A stretch of DNA of 5,209 bases from positions 1 to 5,209 of the forward strand of contig JAQVEI010000203.1 of the NCBI GenBank assembly GCA_028697695.1, given 5' to 3'. A program made the translations under genes and the position numbers. The DNA comes from Lentimicrobiaceae bacterium (GTDB lineage: Bacteria; Bacteroidota; Bacteroidia; Bacteroidales; Lentimicrobiaceae). Below the pieces are notes generated by a model that was given only the letters and a program-made list of their open reading frames with translations, searched no databases and was not told where the DNA came from. Positions 1 to 5,209 of the stretch are shown here, piece by piece; the first letter of the stretch is position 1, and each line of letters starts with the position of its first letter.

Positions 1-1403
1 TTGAAAAAGGAAGGCCGGTACTGGTAGGTACCACTTCTGTGGAAACTTCCGAGCTACTTAGCCGAATGCTGAAGCTACGCAACATCAGGCACAATGTACT
101 TAATGCCAAGCTGCATCAACGCGAGGCCGATATTGTGGCAGAAGCAGGGCAGGCTGGTACTGTGACCATAGCCACCAATATGGCCGGTCGGGGTACCGAC
201 ATTAAATTGGGCCCTGGCGTTAAACAGGCAGGAGGTCTGGCCATTATTGGTACCGAACGCCACGAATCACGACGGGTTGACCGGCAGTTGCGCGGACGCT
301 CCGGACGACAAGGCGACCCGGGAAGCTCACAGTTTTTCGTTTCACTCGAAGATGACCTTATGCGTATGTTCGGTTCGGAACGTATCGCCAAAATAATGGA
401 CCGCCTCGGCCTTAAAGAAGGTGAAGTAATTCAGCACAGCATGATTACCAAGTCCATTGAACGTGCACAACGTAAAGTGGAAGAAAACAACTTTGGAATT
501 CGTAAGCGTTTGCTGGAATACGACGACGTAATGAACTCACAGCGGGAGGTAATCTATAAAAAACGACGTCATGCCCTATATGGTGAGAGGCTTGCCGTGG
601 ATATTTCAAACATGATTTACGATGTGGTGGATAATATTGTCTCTACCTATCAGGACGACCGTGACTTTGAAGGCTATCGTCTGGCCATGCTCACCAATTT
701 GGCAGCCGATGCATATGTTACTGAAAATGAGTTTATTCAAAAAAATAGGGAAGAACTTACAGATGAGATATACGAAAAAATATATCAGAGTTACCGGTCC
801 AAATGCGACCACCTGGCTCAGCGGGCATATCCTGTAATAAAAGAAGTGTATGAAAACCAGTCGCGTTACGAAAATATTGCCATTCCTATTACCGATGGTA
901 AAAATTCAATGCAGGTGGTGGCAAATCTCAGGAAAGCATACAACGATAAAGGTCGCGAAATTACATTGGCCATAGAAAAAGGGGTTACCCTCGCCGTAAT
1001 TGACGATGCCTGGAAAGATCATCTGCGTGAGATGGATGAGCTGAGAAGTTCTGTTCAAAATGCCACTTATGAACAGAAAGATCCCCTGCTTATCTACAAA
1101 TTTGAATCTTTTGAGCTATTCAAAATATTGTTGCAAAAAATCAACCGCGATATTACCTCTTTTATCATAAAAGCTAATCTGCCCGTTCAGGAACCCTCGC
1201 AGGTAAAAGAAGCCCAGGCTCCCAGACGTACCGATACCAGCAAACTCAAAGAAGAGCGGGCTGACCTGCTTAGCCGCGCCAACCCAACCAGTGAACGACA
1301 GGTGACCGCCCCAATCAGGGTGGAGAAAAAAGTTGGCCGCAATGACCCCTGCCCCTGTGGCAGTGGCAAAAAATACAAAAACTGTCATGGCAGAGATGAG
1401 TAG
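1..1403 (+). CDS. secA: Protein translocase ATPase SecA, C-terminal part (5' end outside window)
   Basis: SecA is the cytoplasmic motor ATPase that pushes unfolded preproteins through the SecYEG channel in the inner membrane. The window holds the last 466 residues; the first complete codon is at 3, and the frame is open to the window edge, so the gene is truncated only by the window. Seen in fragment numbering: GTTSVETS at about 10-17; helicase motif V, ATNMAGRGTDIKLG, ending near 70; motif VI, QLRGRSGRQGD, near 95-105, with the arginine-finger region; LLEYDDVMNSQREVIY in the helical scaffold; WKDHLREMDEL starting at W337, followed by the Bacteroidota-like YEQKDPLLIYK. A charged, Pro/Arg/Glu-rich linker (about 390-440) leads to a CxC-x8-CH zinc-binding tail (C450, C452, C461, H462), which in other SecA proteins contacts SecB and/or the ribosome. 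Full-length Bacteroidota SecA is about 1,100 residues, so over half lies upstream. The identification is very secure. Confidence 0.98.
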   Translation, partial: EKGRPVLVGTTSVETSELLSRMLKLRNIRHNVLNAKLHQREADIVAEAGQAGTVTIATNMAGRGTDIKLGPGVKQAGGLAIIGTERHESRRVDRQLRGRSGRQGDPGSSQFFVSLEDDLMRMFGSERIAKIMDRLGLKEGEVIQHSMITKSIERAQRKVEENNFGIRKRLLEYDDVMNSQREVIYKKRRHALYGERLAVDISNMIYDVVDNIVSTYQDDRDFEGYRLAMLTNLAADAYVTENEFIQKNREELTDEIYEKIYQSYRSKCDHLAQRAYPVIKEVYENQSRYENIAIPITDGKNSMQVVANLRKAYNDKGREITLAIEKGVTLAVIDDAWKDHLREMDELRSSVQNATYEQKDPLLIYKFESFELFKILLQKINRDITSFIIKANLPVQEPSQVKEAQAPRRTDTSKLKEERADLLSRANPTSERQVTAPIRVEKKVGRNDPCPCGSGKKYKNCHGRDE

Positions 1404-1419
1404 TTCATTAAATAAAACA

Positions 1420-1457
1420 GGCTGCAATAACAAAATTTTCAGCCCGCTTTTTATTTT
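1420..1457 (+). terminator. Weak intrinsic terminator candidate after secA
   Basis: A 5-bp inverted repeat, GGCTG (1420-1424) and CAGCC (1440-1444), encloses a 15-base loop. It is followed by CGC and a T-rich run with one A (1448-1457). It begins 17 bases after the secA stop codon, the right place for a terminator. The stem is short and the loop long, so termination would be inefficient; read-through from secA into pyrH remains possible. Confidence 0.35.
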
Positions 1458-1555
1458 GCAAAAAACAGGCATACAGGACAGTGCAGATTCAGATAAAAAC
1501 GTTTTGCAACCCGCAGACCACATGCTAAATATCCTCTCCTGCTGCCGTTGGTCGC

Positions 1556-1581
1556 AGACTGCCACAGGTGTATGGCGGACT
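1556..1581 (+). other. Small hairpin in the pyrH upstream region
   Basis: CTGCCA (1559-1564) can pair with TGGCGG (1573-1578), with one G-T wobble and an 8-base loop. Beyond an A-A mismatch, two more pairs (1556-1557 with 1580-1581) extend it. No T-run follows, so it is not an intrinsic terminator. It abuts the palindrome starting at 1581 and lies about 65-90 bases ahead of the pyrH start. It could be leader RNA structure or chance; I have no family match for it. Confidence 0.25.
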
Positions 1582-1598
1582 ATTGATTCAAATCAATA
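1581..1598. promoter_or_regulatory. Palindromic operator candidate, FNR/CRP-family box, upstream of pyrH
   Basis: TATTGATT (1581-1588) and AATCAATA (1591-1598) are perfect 8-bp inverted repeats with a 2-base centre. The core TTGAT-TCAA-ATCAA (1583-1596) matches the classical FNR consensus TTGATnnnnATCAA at all ten specified bases. CRP/FNR-family regulators occur in Bacteroidota, but the binding site of any such protein in this organism is unknown. The centre lies about 58 bp before the pyrH ATG. No clear TAnnTTTG element is nearby to fix a transcription start, so activator or repressor geometry cannot be judged. It could also be a weak AT-rich hairpin with a TCAA loop. Confidence 0.4.
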
Positions 1599-1647
1599 CT
1601 AAAGGTATATCCAAAGATAACAACTTCAAAAATAAGACATTAAACGT

Positions 1648-2355
1648 ATGAAATTTAAAAGAGTGCTGTTAAAACTAAGTGGAGAAGCCCTTATGGGAGA
1701 GCAGCTTCACGGTATTTGTCCTGCCAGGCTAAACACTTACGCGCGCGAAATCCGGTCAGCTTTAAGCCTGGGCGTTGAGCTGGCTATTATTATTGGCGGA
1801 GGCAATATATACCGGGGATTGCAGGGGATGTCCAAAGGTATGGACCGCGTTCAGGGCGATTATATGGGTATGATGGCTACTGTAATCAATGCCTTGGCCA
1901 TGCAAGGTGAACTGGAGAAGTTACAGGTCAAGTCAACCATACTTTCGGGAATGCAGGTACAACCGGTTACTGAACCCATGACGCGCAGGCGTGCCAACGA
2001 ATTGTTGTCCAACGGACAGGTGGTGATTGTTGCCGGAGGTACCGGCAACCCATTCTTCACTACCGATACTGCTGCTGCTTTGCGGGCATCAGAAATTCAG
2101 GCCGACGTTATCCTGAAAGGCACACGGGTGGATGGAATATACTCTGCTGACCCCGAAAAAGATAGCCATGCCATAAAATACGATACCATCACTTTCGATG
2201 AGGTATATGAAAAACGCTTAAAAGTAATGGACCTTACAGCCATTACCATGTGCAGGGAAAACAAACTGCCCGTGGTAGTTTTTAATATGAATAATGAAGG
2301 TAGCCTGATGCGCGTACTTCAAGGTGAAAATATAGGAACCCTGGTCACAGATTGA
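1648..2355 (+). CDS. pyrH: UMP kinase (uridylate kinase) PyrH
   Basis: The bacterial UMP kinase transfers phosphate from ATP to UMP to give UDP, a required step toward UTP, CTP and dTTP. It is a cytoplasmic hexamer of the amino-acid kinase fold, unrelated to eukaryotic UMP/CMP kinase. The 235 residues match the usual family length. Visible motifs: KLSGEAL (9-15), nucleotide-binding GGGN (50-53) followed by IYRG, DYMGMMATVINALA (71-84), AGGTGNPFFTTDTAAALRA (129-147) of the UMP-binding region, KGTRVDGIYSADP (157-169) of the ATP site, and MDLTAI (194-199). The ATG is the only reasonable start, because an in-frame TAA lies five codons upstream (1633-1635). The preceding sequence is A-rich with no Shine-Dalgarno motif. 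It is followed after 78 bp by frr, a common partner. tsf, often found next to pyrH, is not here; secA occupies the upstream side. Confidence 0.98.
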   Translation: MKFKRVLLKLSGEALMGEQLHGICPARLNTYAREIRSALSLGVELAIIIGGGNIYRGLQGMSKGMDRVQGDYMGMMATVINALAMQGELEKLQVKSTILSGMQVQPVTEPMTRRRANELLSNGQVVIVAGGTGNPFFTTDTAAALRASEIQADVILKGTRVDGIYSADPEKDSHAIKYDTITFDEVYEKRLKVMDLTAITMCRENKLPVVVFNMNNEGSLMRVLQGENIGTLVTD

Positions 2356-2363
2356 ACAGGCAC

Positions 2364-2392
2364 TTGTTAAAGGCATGTTTTTTGTATATTTG
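2364..2392 (+). promoter_or_regulatory. Bacteroidota-type promoter for frr
   Basis: TATATTTG (2385-2392) is an exact match to TAnnTTTG, the -7 box used by the Bacteroidota primary sigma factor. A TTG at 2364-2366 sits 18 bases upstream, within the usual spacing for the -33 box. Transcription would begin near 2397-2400, giving a leader of about 35 bases before the frr ATG at 2434. The -33 box overlaps a small imperfect inverted repeat (AACA 2355-2358, TGTT 2365-2368) at the pyrH stop codon. This suggests frr has its own transcript in addition to any pyrH-frr read-through. Confidence 0.6.
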
Positions 2393-2433
2393 CCAATCAA
2401 ACCACAGCAAAATCATCAAAAAAACCGGAACTC

Positions 2434-2997
2434 ATGAATGAAGAAATTTCTTTTATACTTGAAGAAGCAGAAGAAAGTATGCAAAATGCCTTTGAGCACC
2501 TGGAACGCGAGTTTCAAAAAATACGTGCTGGCAAAGCAAATCCAGCCATGCTGGATGGGGTTAGAGTTGATTACTATGGCGCCATGTCTCCCCTTGATCA
2601 GGTAGCCAACATCAATACCCCCGATCCGCGTCAGATTATCGTACAACCCTGGGATAAAAGTATGCTGGCTCCCATCGAAAAAGCAATTATGGCGGCCAAT
2701 CTGGGCTTTAACCCACAAAACAACGGTGAAGTATTGCGCATTAATGTACCTCCCCTCACCGAAGAGCGCCGCCGCGACCTGGTTAAAAAAGCCAAAACAG
2801 AACTTGAAAACACCAAAGTTACCATACGTAACGTAAGACGCGGTGGCATAGATGCCGGCAAAAAATTAGAAAAAGAGGGGGCTCCGGAAGATGAAGTTAA
2901 AATCCTTGAAAAAGAAATGCAAACCCTTACCGATAACTATATTGAAAAAGCCGATAAACTTTTTGAACTGAAAGAAAAAGACATTATGACCGTTTAA
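2434..2997 (+). CDS. frr: Ribosome recycling factor (RRF)
   Basis: RRF acts with EF-G after termination to split the ribosome into subunits so that it can re-initiate. The 187-residue length fits the family (about 185). Seen: the domain I helix with KIRAGKANPAMLDGV (29-43); the domain II stretch with YYGAMSPLDQVA (47-58) and PWDKSM (72-77); NPQNNGEVLRINVPPLTEERR (93-113); and the ribosome-contacting RNVRR (132-136), keeping the arginines equivalent to E. coli R129 and R132. It ends in EKDIMTV, like Bacteroides homologues as I recall them. After RNVRR the sequence reads GGIDAGKK, where most homologues have an Asp right after the arginines. The ATG is the only usable start: the frame stays open back to a TAA at 2368-2370 but has no ATG, GTG or TTG. 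Transcription can start at the promoter in the pyrH-frr gap and ends at the terminator at 3019-3045. Confidence 0.98.
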   Translation: MNEEISFILEEAEESMQNAFEHLEREFQKIRAGKANPAMLDGVRVDYYGAMSPLDQVANINTPDPRQIIVQPWDKSMLAPIEKAIMAANLGFNPQNNGEVLRINVPPLTEERRRDLVKKAKTELENTKVTIRNVRRGGIDAGKKLEKEGAPEDEVKILEKEMQTLTDNYIEKADKLFELKEKDIMTV

Positions 2998-3000
2998 TTT

Positions 3001-3016
3001 TCAATAGCCATATTGA
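3001..3016 (+). other. Short hairpin between frr stop and terminator
   Basis: TCAATA (3001-3006) and TATTGA (3011-3016) form a 6-bp AT-rich inverted repeat with a GCCA loop, starting 4 bases after the frr stop codon. The same TATTGA recurs at 3045-3050, just past the terminator T-run, so the left arm could pair with either copy. The structure is weak and may be incidental. Confidence 0.25.
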
Positions 3017-3018
3017 TT

Positions 3019-3045
3019 AAAGCCGGGATATTTTCCGGCTTTTTT
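3019..3045 (+). terminator. Intrinsic terminator after frr
   Basis: AAAGCCGG (3019-3026) and CCGGCTTT (3035-3042) make a perfect 8-bp stem with a GC-rich core and an 8-base loop, and the T-run reaches 3045. It begins 21 bases after the frr stop. This is a standard Rho-independent terminator that should end the pyrH-frr transcript and isolate the permease gene downstream. No matching T-run exists on the other strand, so it is unlikely to act both ways. Confidence 0.88.
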
Positions 3046-3160
3046 ATTGAAATATATAGCAAAGCCAGTCTATCTTAACTGCATCTTTACCGCCATTTTT
3101 TGATTAAGAAACACATTATTTCGTATCAGTGGAATGCTGTAAATGCTTACTTTTACATCC

Positions 3161-3167
3161 GGAAAAG
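3161..3167 (+). promoter_or_regulatory. Purine-rich ribosome-binding candidate deciding the permease start
   Basis: GGAAAAG lies 7 bases before the ATG at 3175 within a long purine-rich run. It supports that ATG over the in-frame TTG at 3100, which is preceded by T-rich sequence. The match to Shine-Dalgarno is partial, and Bacteroidota often do without one. Confidence 0.35.
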
Positions 3168-3174
3168 AAAAAAC

Positions 3175-4437
3175 ATGAAACAATCTGTTGTTTTCCTTAG
3201 GCTGCTGCGTGAAAGTTATGCTTTCGCCCTAACAGCGATTCTGGTGAATAAGGTTCGAACCATATTATCCTTACTGGGAATCACCATAGGGATATTTTCA
3301 ATAATTTCGGTCTTCACCGTATTTGATTCTATTGAACGGAACATCCGCAACAGCATAAGCTCACTGGGTAGCAACGTATTGTACGTTCAAAAATGGCCCT
3401 GGGCAATGGGTGGTAAGGATTATCCGTGGTGGAAATATATTCAACGTCCGGAGCCTGACGTTGCCGATCTTAACGAACTGGAAAAGCGAAGCCAGGCGGC
3501 CGAAGCCGTAGCTTATATGGTGGCAACAAGACGGAACGTTAAACATGGAAACAGTTCAGTGGACAATGCCTCTATAGTAGGAGTATCCTATGAATATAGT
3601 CGCATTACCCCTCTCGACATCAACCAGGGCCGGTATTTTACGCCCATAGAATCAGCCGGAGGACGTCCGGTAGCCATAGTGGGTTACGATATTGTGAAAA
3701 ACCTTTTTGAAAATACAAACCCCATCGGACAGCGGATAAAGATATTTGGGCAAAAGGTAGATATCATTGGAGTACTTAAAAAACAAGGGGATATAAATTT
3801 TGGCAACTCCACCGACAATCAGGTGTTGCTGCCTGTAAACTTTATCAGAAATTTTATTGATTTAAAATCCGACAATCTGGGTGCTGCCCTTATGGTAAGA
3901 GCCCGACCCCGGGTAAGCAACGATGAGTTGCGGGATGAACTTACCGGTATTATGCGTTCGGTCAGAAAGTTAAAACCGGGCGTGGAAGATGATTTCTCCA
4001 TCAATGAAACCAGTGTTATATCTCAAGGCTTCGACAGCGTATTCAGAATTGTAGCCATAGTAGGCTGGATCATAGGCGGGTTTTCACTTATCGTAGGAGG
4101 GTTTGGTATTGCCAATATTATGTTTGTTTCTGTAAAAGAACGAACGGCCCAGATAGGCATCCAAAAAGCTATGGGCGCGAAAAAATATTTTATCCTTCAG
4201 CAATTCCTGTTCGAAGCAGTATTCCTGTCGGTGATAGGCGGCCTTATTGGCTTGTTTATCATCTGGGTAATTACCCTTGCCATTTCTGCATTGTTTGATA
4301 TGGATCTGATACTTACTATGGGAAATATTGCATTGGGTGTATCCGTTTCAGCTATTATTGGCCTGGTTTCCGGATTTGTACCAGCCTATAATGCTTCACG
4401 TCTTGACCCGGTTGAGGCCATGCGAACTACTTTTTAG
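3175..4437 (+). CDS. ABC transporter permease, FtsX/MacB family
   Basis: This is an inner-membrane subunit of a MacB/LolCE-type (type VII) ABC transporter, a family whose members work by mechanotransmission on lipoproteins, peptides or drugs on the far side of the membrane. From the ATG it is 420 residues. Predicted layout: cytoplasmic N-terminal helix (1-25), TM1 (about 29-49, after NKVRTILSLLGITIGI), a periplasmic MacB_PCD-like domain (about 52-285, with GRPVAIVGYDIVKNLF and NPIGQRIKI), TM2 (292-316), a cytoplasmic coupling segment KERTAQIGIQKAMGAKK (321-337) that should dock on the ATPase, TM3 (343-370), TM4 (382-402), and the tail DPVEAMRTTF. There is no nucleotide-binding domain, so this is the half-type permease needing a separate ATPase, and none is visible in the window. 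The frame extends upstream to a TTG at 3100, but the ATG gives the usual family N-terminus. The substrate cannot be inferred. It stands alone behind the frr terminator and converges on metG. Confidence 0.92.
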   Translation: MKQSVVFLRLLRESYAFALTAILVNKVRTILSLLGITIGIFSIISVFTVFDSIERNIRNSISSLGSNVLYVQKWPWAMGGKDYPWWKYIQRPEPDVADLNELEKRSQAAEAVAYMVATRRNVKHGNSSVDNASIVGVSYEYSRITPLDINQGRYFTPIESAGGRPVAIVGYDIVKNLFENTNPIGQRIKIFGQKVDIIGVLKKQGDINFGNSTDNQVLLPVNFIRNFIDLKSDNLGAALMVRARPRVSNDELRDELTGIMRSVRKLKPGVEDDFSINETSVISQGFDSVFRIVAIVGWIIGGFSLIVGGFGIANIMFVSVKERTAQIGIQKAMGAKKYFILQQFLFEAVFLSVIGGLIGLFIIWVITLAISALFDMDLILTMGNIALGVSVSAIIGLVSGFVPAYNASRLDPVEAMRTTF

Positions 4438-4444
4438 CAAGCTG

Positions 4445-4473
4445 CACAGCAAAACCACGCAGCAACACAGCAA
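4445..4473 (+). repeat. Short imperfect direct repeats after the permease gene
   Basis: CACAGCAA (4445-4452), CACGCAGCAA (4456-4465) and CACAGCAA (4466-4473) are three near-copies starting 7 bases after the permease stop. They are too short and too few to assign a role, and may be simple low-complexity sequence. Confidence 0.25.
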
Positions 4474-4537
4474 CGGATGTATTTTACTGCTCCCGAAATG
4501 CGATGATTTTTAATGGTGATTTTGTAGATTTACTCAA

Positions 4538-4565
4538 CACCAGCTATAATCATGTTTTGCAGGTG
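4538..4565. other. Imperfect inverted repeat in the convergent permease-metG gap
   Basis: CACCAGC (4538-4544) and GCAGGTG (4559-4565) pair over six of seven positions, with an A-A mismatch and a 14-base loop. It starts 10 bases past the metG stop on the minus strand, where a terminator would be expected, but no T-run follows on either strand. It is at best a weak 3'-end structure for metG. No better terminator for either gene is visible in the 138-bp gap. Confidence 0.2.
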
Positions 4566-4575
4566 CAAGTTCGCA

Positions 4576-5209
4576 TCATTTGATCCCGCTGCCGGGCTTC
4601 AAAGCTCCACCTGAACTGTCGGGTGCTACGAAACTGAGCTTACCGTCATAATCTTCAGCCATTAAAATCATGCCCCGGGATTCAATTCCTTTAATGTTGC
4701 GTGGGGCCAGGTTAACCAAAATACTCACCTGTTTGCCAATTATATTGTCGGGTTCATAATATTCAGCAATGCCCGAAACCACAGTACGCTGGTCAATGCC
4801 TGTATCAATGGTCAATTTTAAAAGCTTCTTGGTTTTGGGTACTTTTTCAGCTTTAAGTATGGTTCCTACGCGTAGGTCTATTTTACTAAAATCTTCAAAA
4901 TCAACCACCGGCTTAAAGTCATCCACTGACGTGGAGTCCAGGTCGTTTTGCTTTTTAGTGTTGAGCAATTTATTCACCTGGGCTTCTATAACACTATCCT
5001 CAATACGATCAAAAAGCAGTTCCGGTTGATTGAGCTGATGACCCGGTTGAATTAATTCCGCACTTCCGGCTTTGTTCCAGGGTAACGCAGGCATATTGAG
5101 CATTGTGTTCAATTTCCCGGCAGTAAATGGAAGAAAGGGTTCACATAGTATGGCCAGATTGGCACATATCTGCAATGAGATATTCAGACTTGTTTTTACT
5201 TTTTCGGGG
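4576..5209 (-). CDS. metG: Methionyl-tRNA synthetase, C-terminal part with tRNA-binding domain (5' end outside window)
   Basis: MetRS charges tRNA-Met and initiator tRNA with methionine in the cytoplasm. The window holds the last 210 residues; the frame is open to the window edge (first complete codon at 5208-5206), so the gene is cut only by the window. Seen in fragment numbering: the end of the helical anticodon-binding domain, with ICANLAILCEPFLPFTAGKL (13-32); a connector (about 80-100) rich in Asp, Lys and Asn; then a complete EMAP II/Trbp111-like OB-fold tRNA-binding domain (about 102-210) with FSKIDLRVGTI (107-117), VVSGIAEYY, and VNLAPRNIKGIESRGMIL (165-182). This domain dimerises MetRS and aids tRNA binding in bacterial enzymes that carry it. 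Total length in Bacteroidota is about 680 residues, so the catalytic HIGH/KMSKS domain lies beyond the window. A free-standing tRNA-binding protein is excluded by the fused anticodon-domain sequence. Confidence 0.96.
   Translation of the reverse strand, partial: PEKVKTSLNISLQICANLAILCEPFLPFTAGKLNTMLNMPALPWNKAGSAELIQPGHQLNQPELLFDRIEDSVIEAQVNKLLNTKKQNDLDSTSVDDFKPVVDFEDFSKIDLRVGTILKAEKVPKTKKLLKLTIDTGIDQRTVVSGIAEYYEPDNIIGKQVSILVNLAPRNIKGIESRGMILMAEDYDGKLSFVAPDSSGGALKPGSGIK

Noticed and set aside
1414..1470. Repeated AAAACAGGC near 1414 and 1462
   Set aside because: Two 9-base copies in AT-rich spacer DNA, with no further copies or structure, are not enough to call a repeat element.
1116..1565. 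149-codon open frame on the minus strand over the secA 3' end and spacer
   Set aside because: Most of it is antisense to the conserved SecA tail. The translation has no recognisable motif, and no promoter is visible ahead of it.
1582..1598. TTCAAAT inside an inverted repeat resembling a tRNA T-arm
   Set aside because: With a 7-base T-loop the closing pair fails, and no acceptor, D-arm or anticodon arm can be placed upstream.
1333..1602. 89-codon plus-strand frame running from within secA into the spacer
   Set aside because: It is out of frame with secA, starts inside the zinc-binding tail, and its spacer part resembles no known protein.
27..2043. Four GGTACC hexamers (27, 192, 249, 2038)
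   Set aside because: The clear cases encode Gly-Thr in conserved motifs of SecA and PyrH, so codon choice explains the excess better than a DNA signal.
3148..3155. TACTTTTA as a promoter -7 box for the permease
   Set aside because: It misses the final G of TAnnTTTG and has no TTG at proper spacing upstream. TATCTTAA at 3071-3078 with TTG at 3047-3049 is an equally weak alternative.
3100..3174. In-frame TTG extension of the permease (25 extra residues)
   Set aside because: The extension is polar and unlike family N-termini. The ATG at 3175 has a purine-rich leader and gives the normal start just before TM1.
4328..4513. 61-codon plus-strand frame across the permease 3' end
   Set aside because: It is a shifted reading of the conserved permease C-terminus and has no features of its own.
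4769..5029. 86-codon plus-strand frame opposite metG
   Set aside because: It is antisense to the conserved MetRS tRNA-binding domain and is Ser/Leu-rich, as expected for a shadow frame.

Overview
The window is chromosomal housekeeping DNA from a member of the Bacteroidota, most likely class Bacteroidia. Three things point there. The SecA C-terminal half has the Bacteroidota form of the scaffold (YEQKDPLLIYK after the WKDHL segment). The ribosome recycling factor ends in IMTV, as I recall for Bacteroides homologues. The pyrH-frr gap holds an exact TAnnTTTG element, the -7 box of the Bacteroidota primary sigma factor. Start codons are preceded by A-rich sequence without strong Shine-Dalgarno motifs, which also fits.

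Layout, left to right: the 3' part of secA (plus strand, cut by the window start); a 244-bp gap with a weak terminator candidate, a hairpin and an 18-bp palindrome that matches the FNR/CRP-family box; complete pyrH (UMP kinase); a 78-bp gap with a promoter; complete frr (ribosome recycling factor) closed by a strong intrinsic terminator; a complete FtsX/MacB-type ABC transporter permease with no ATPase gene beside it in the window; a 138-bp convergent gap; and the 3' part of metG on the minus strand, carrying the C-terminal tRNA-binding OB-fold domain and cut by the window end.

The genes serve core growth: protein export (SecA), pyrimidine nucleotide supply (PyrH), ribosome turnover (RRF) and methionyl-tRNA synthesis (MetRS). 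pyrH and frr are a common bacterial pair. The promoter between them suggests frr can also be transcribed alone, and the terminator after frr separates the pair from the permease. The permease probably works with an ATPase encoded elsewhere.

I found no mobile element, CRISPR array, tRNA, rRNA, or sign of an undescribed multi-gene system. The points most worth a second look are regulatory: the FNR-box-like palindrome ahead of pyrH and the internal promoter ahead of frr.
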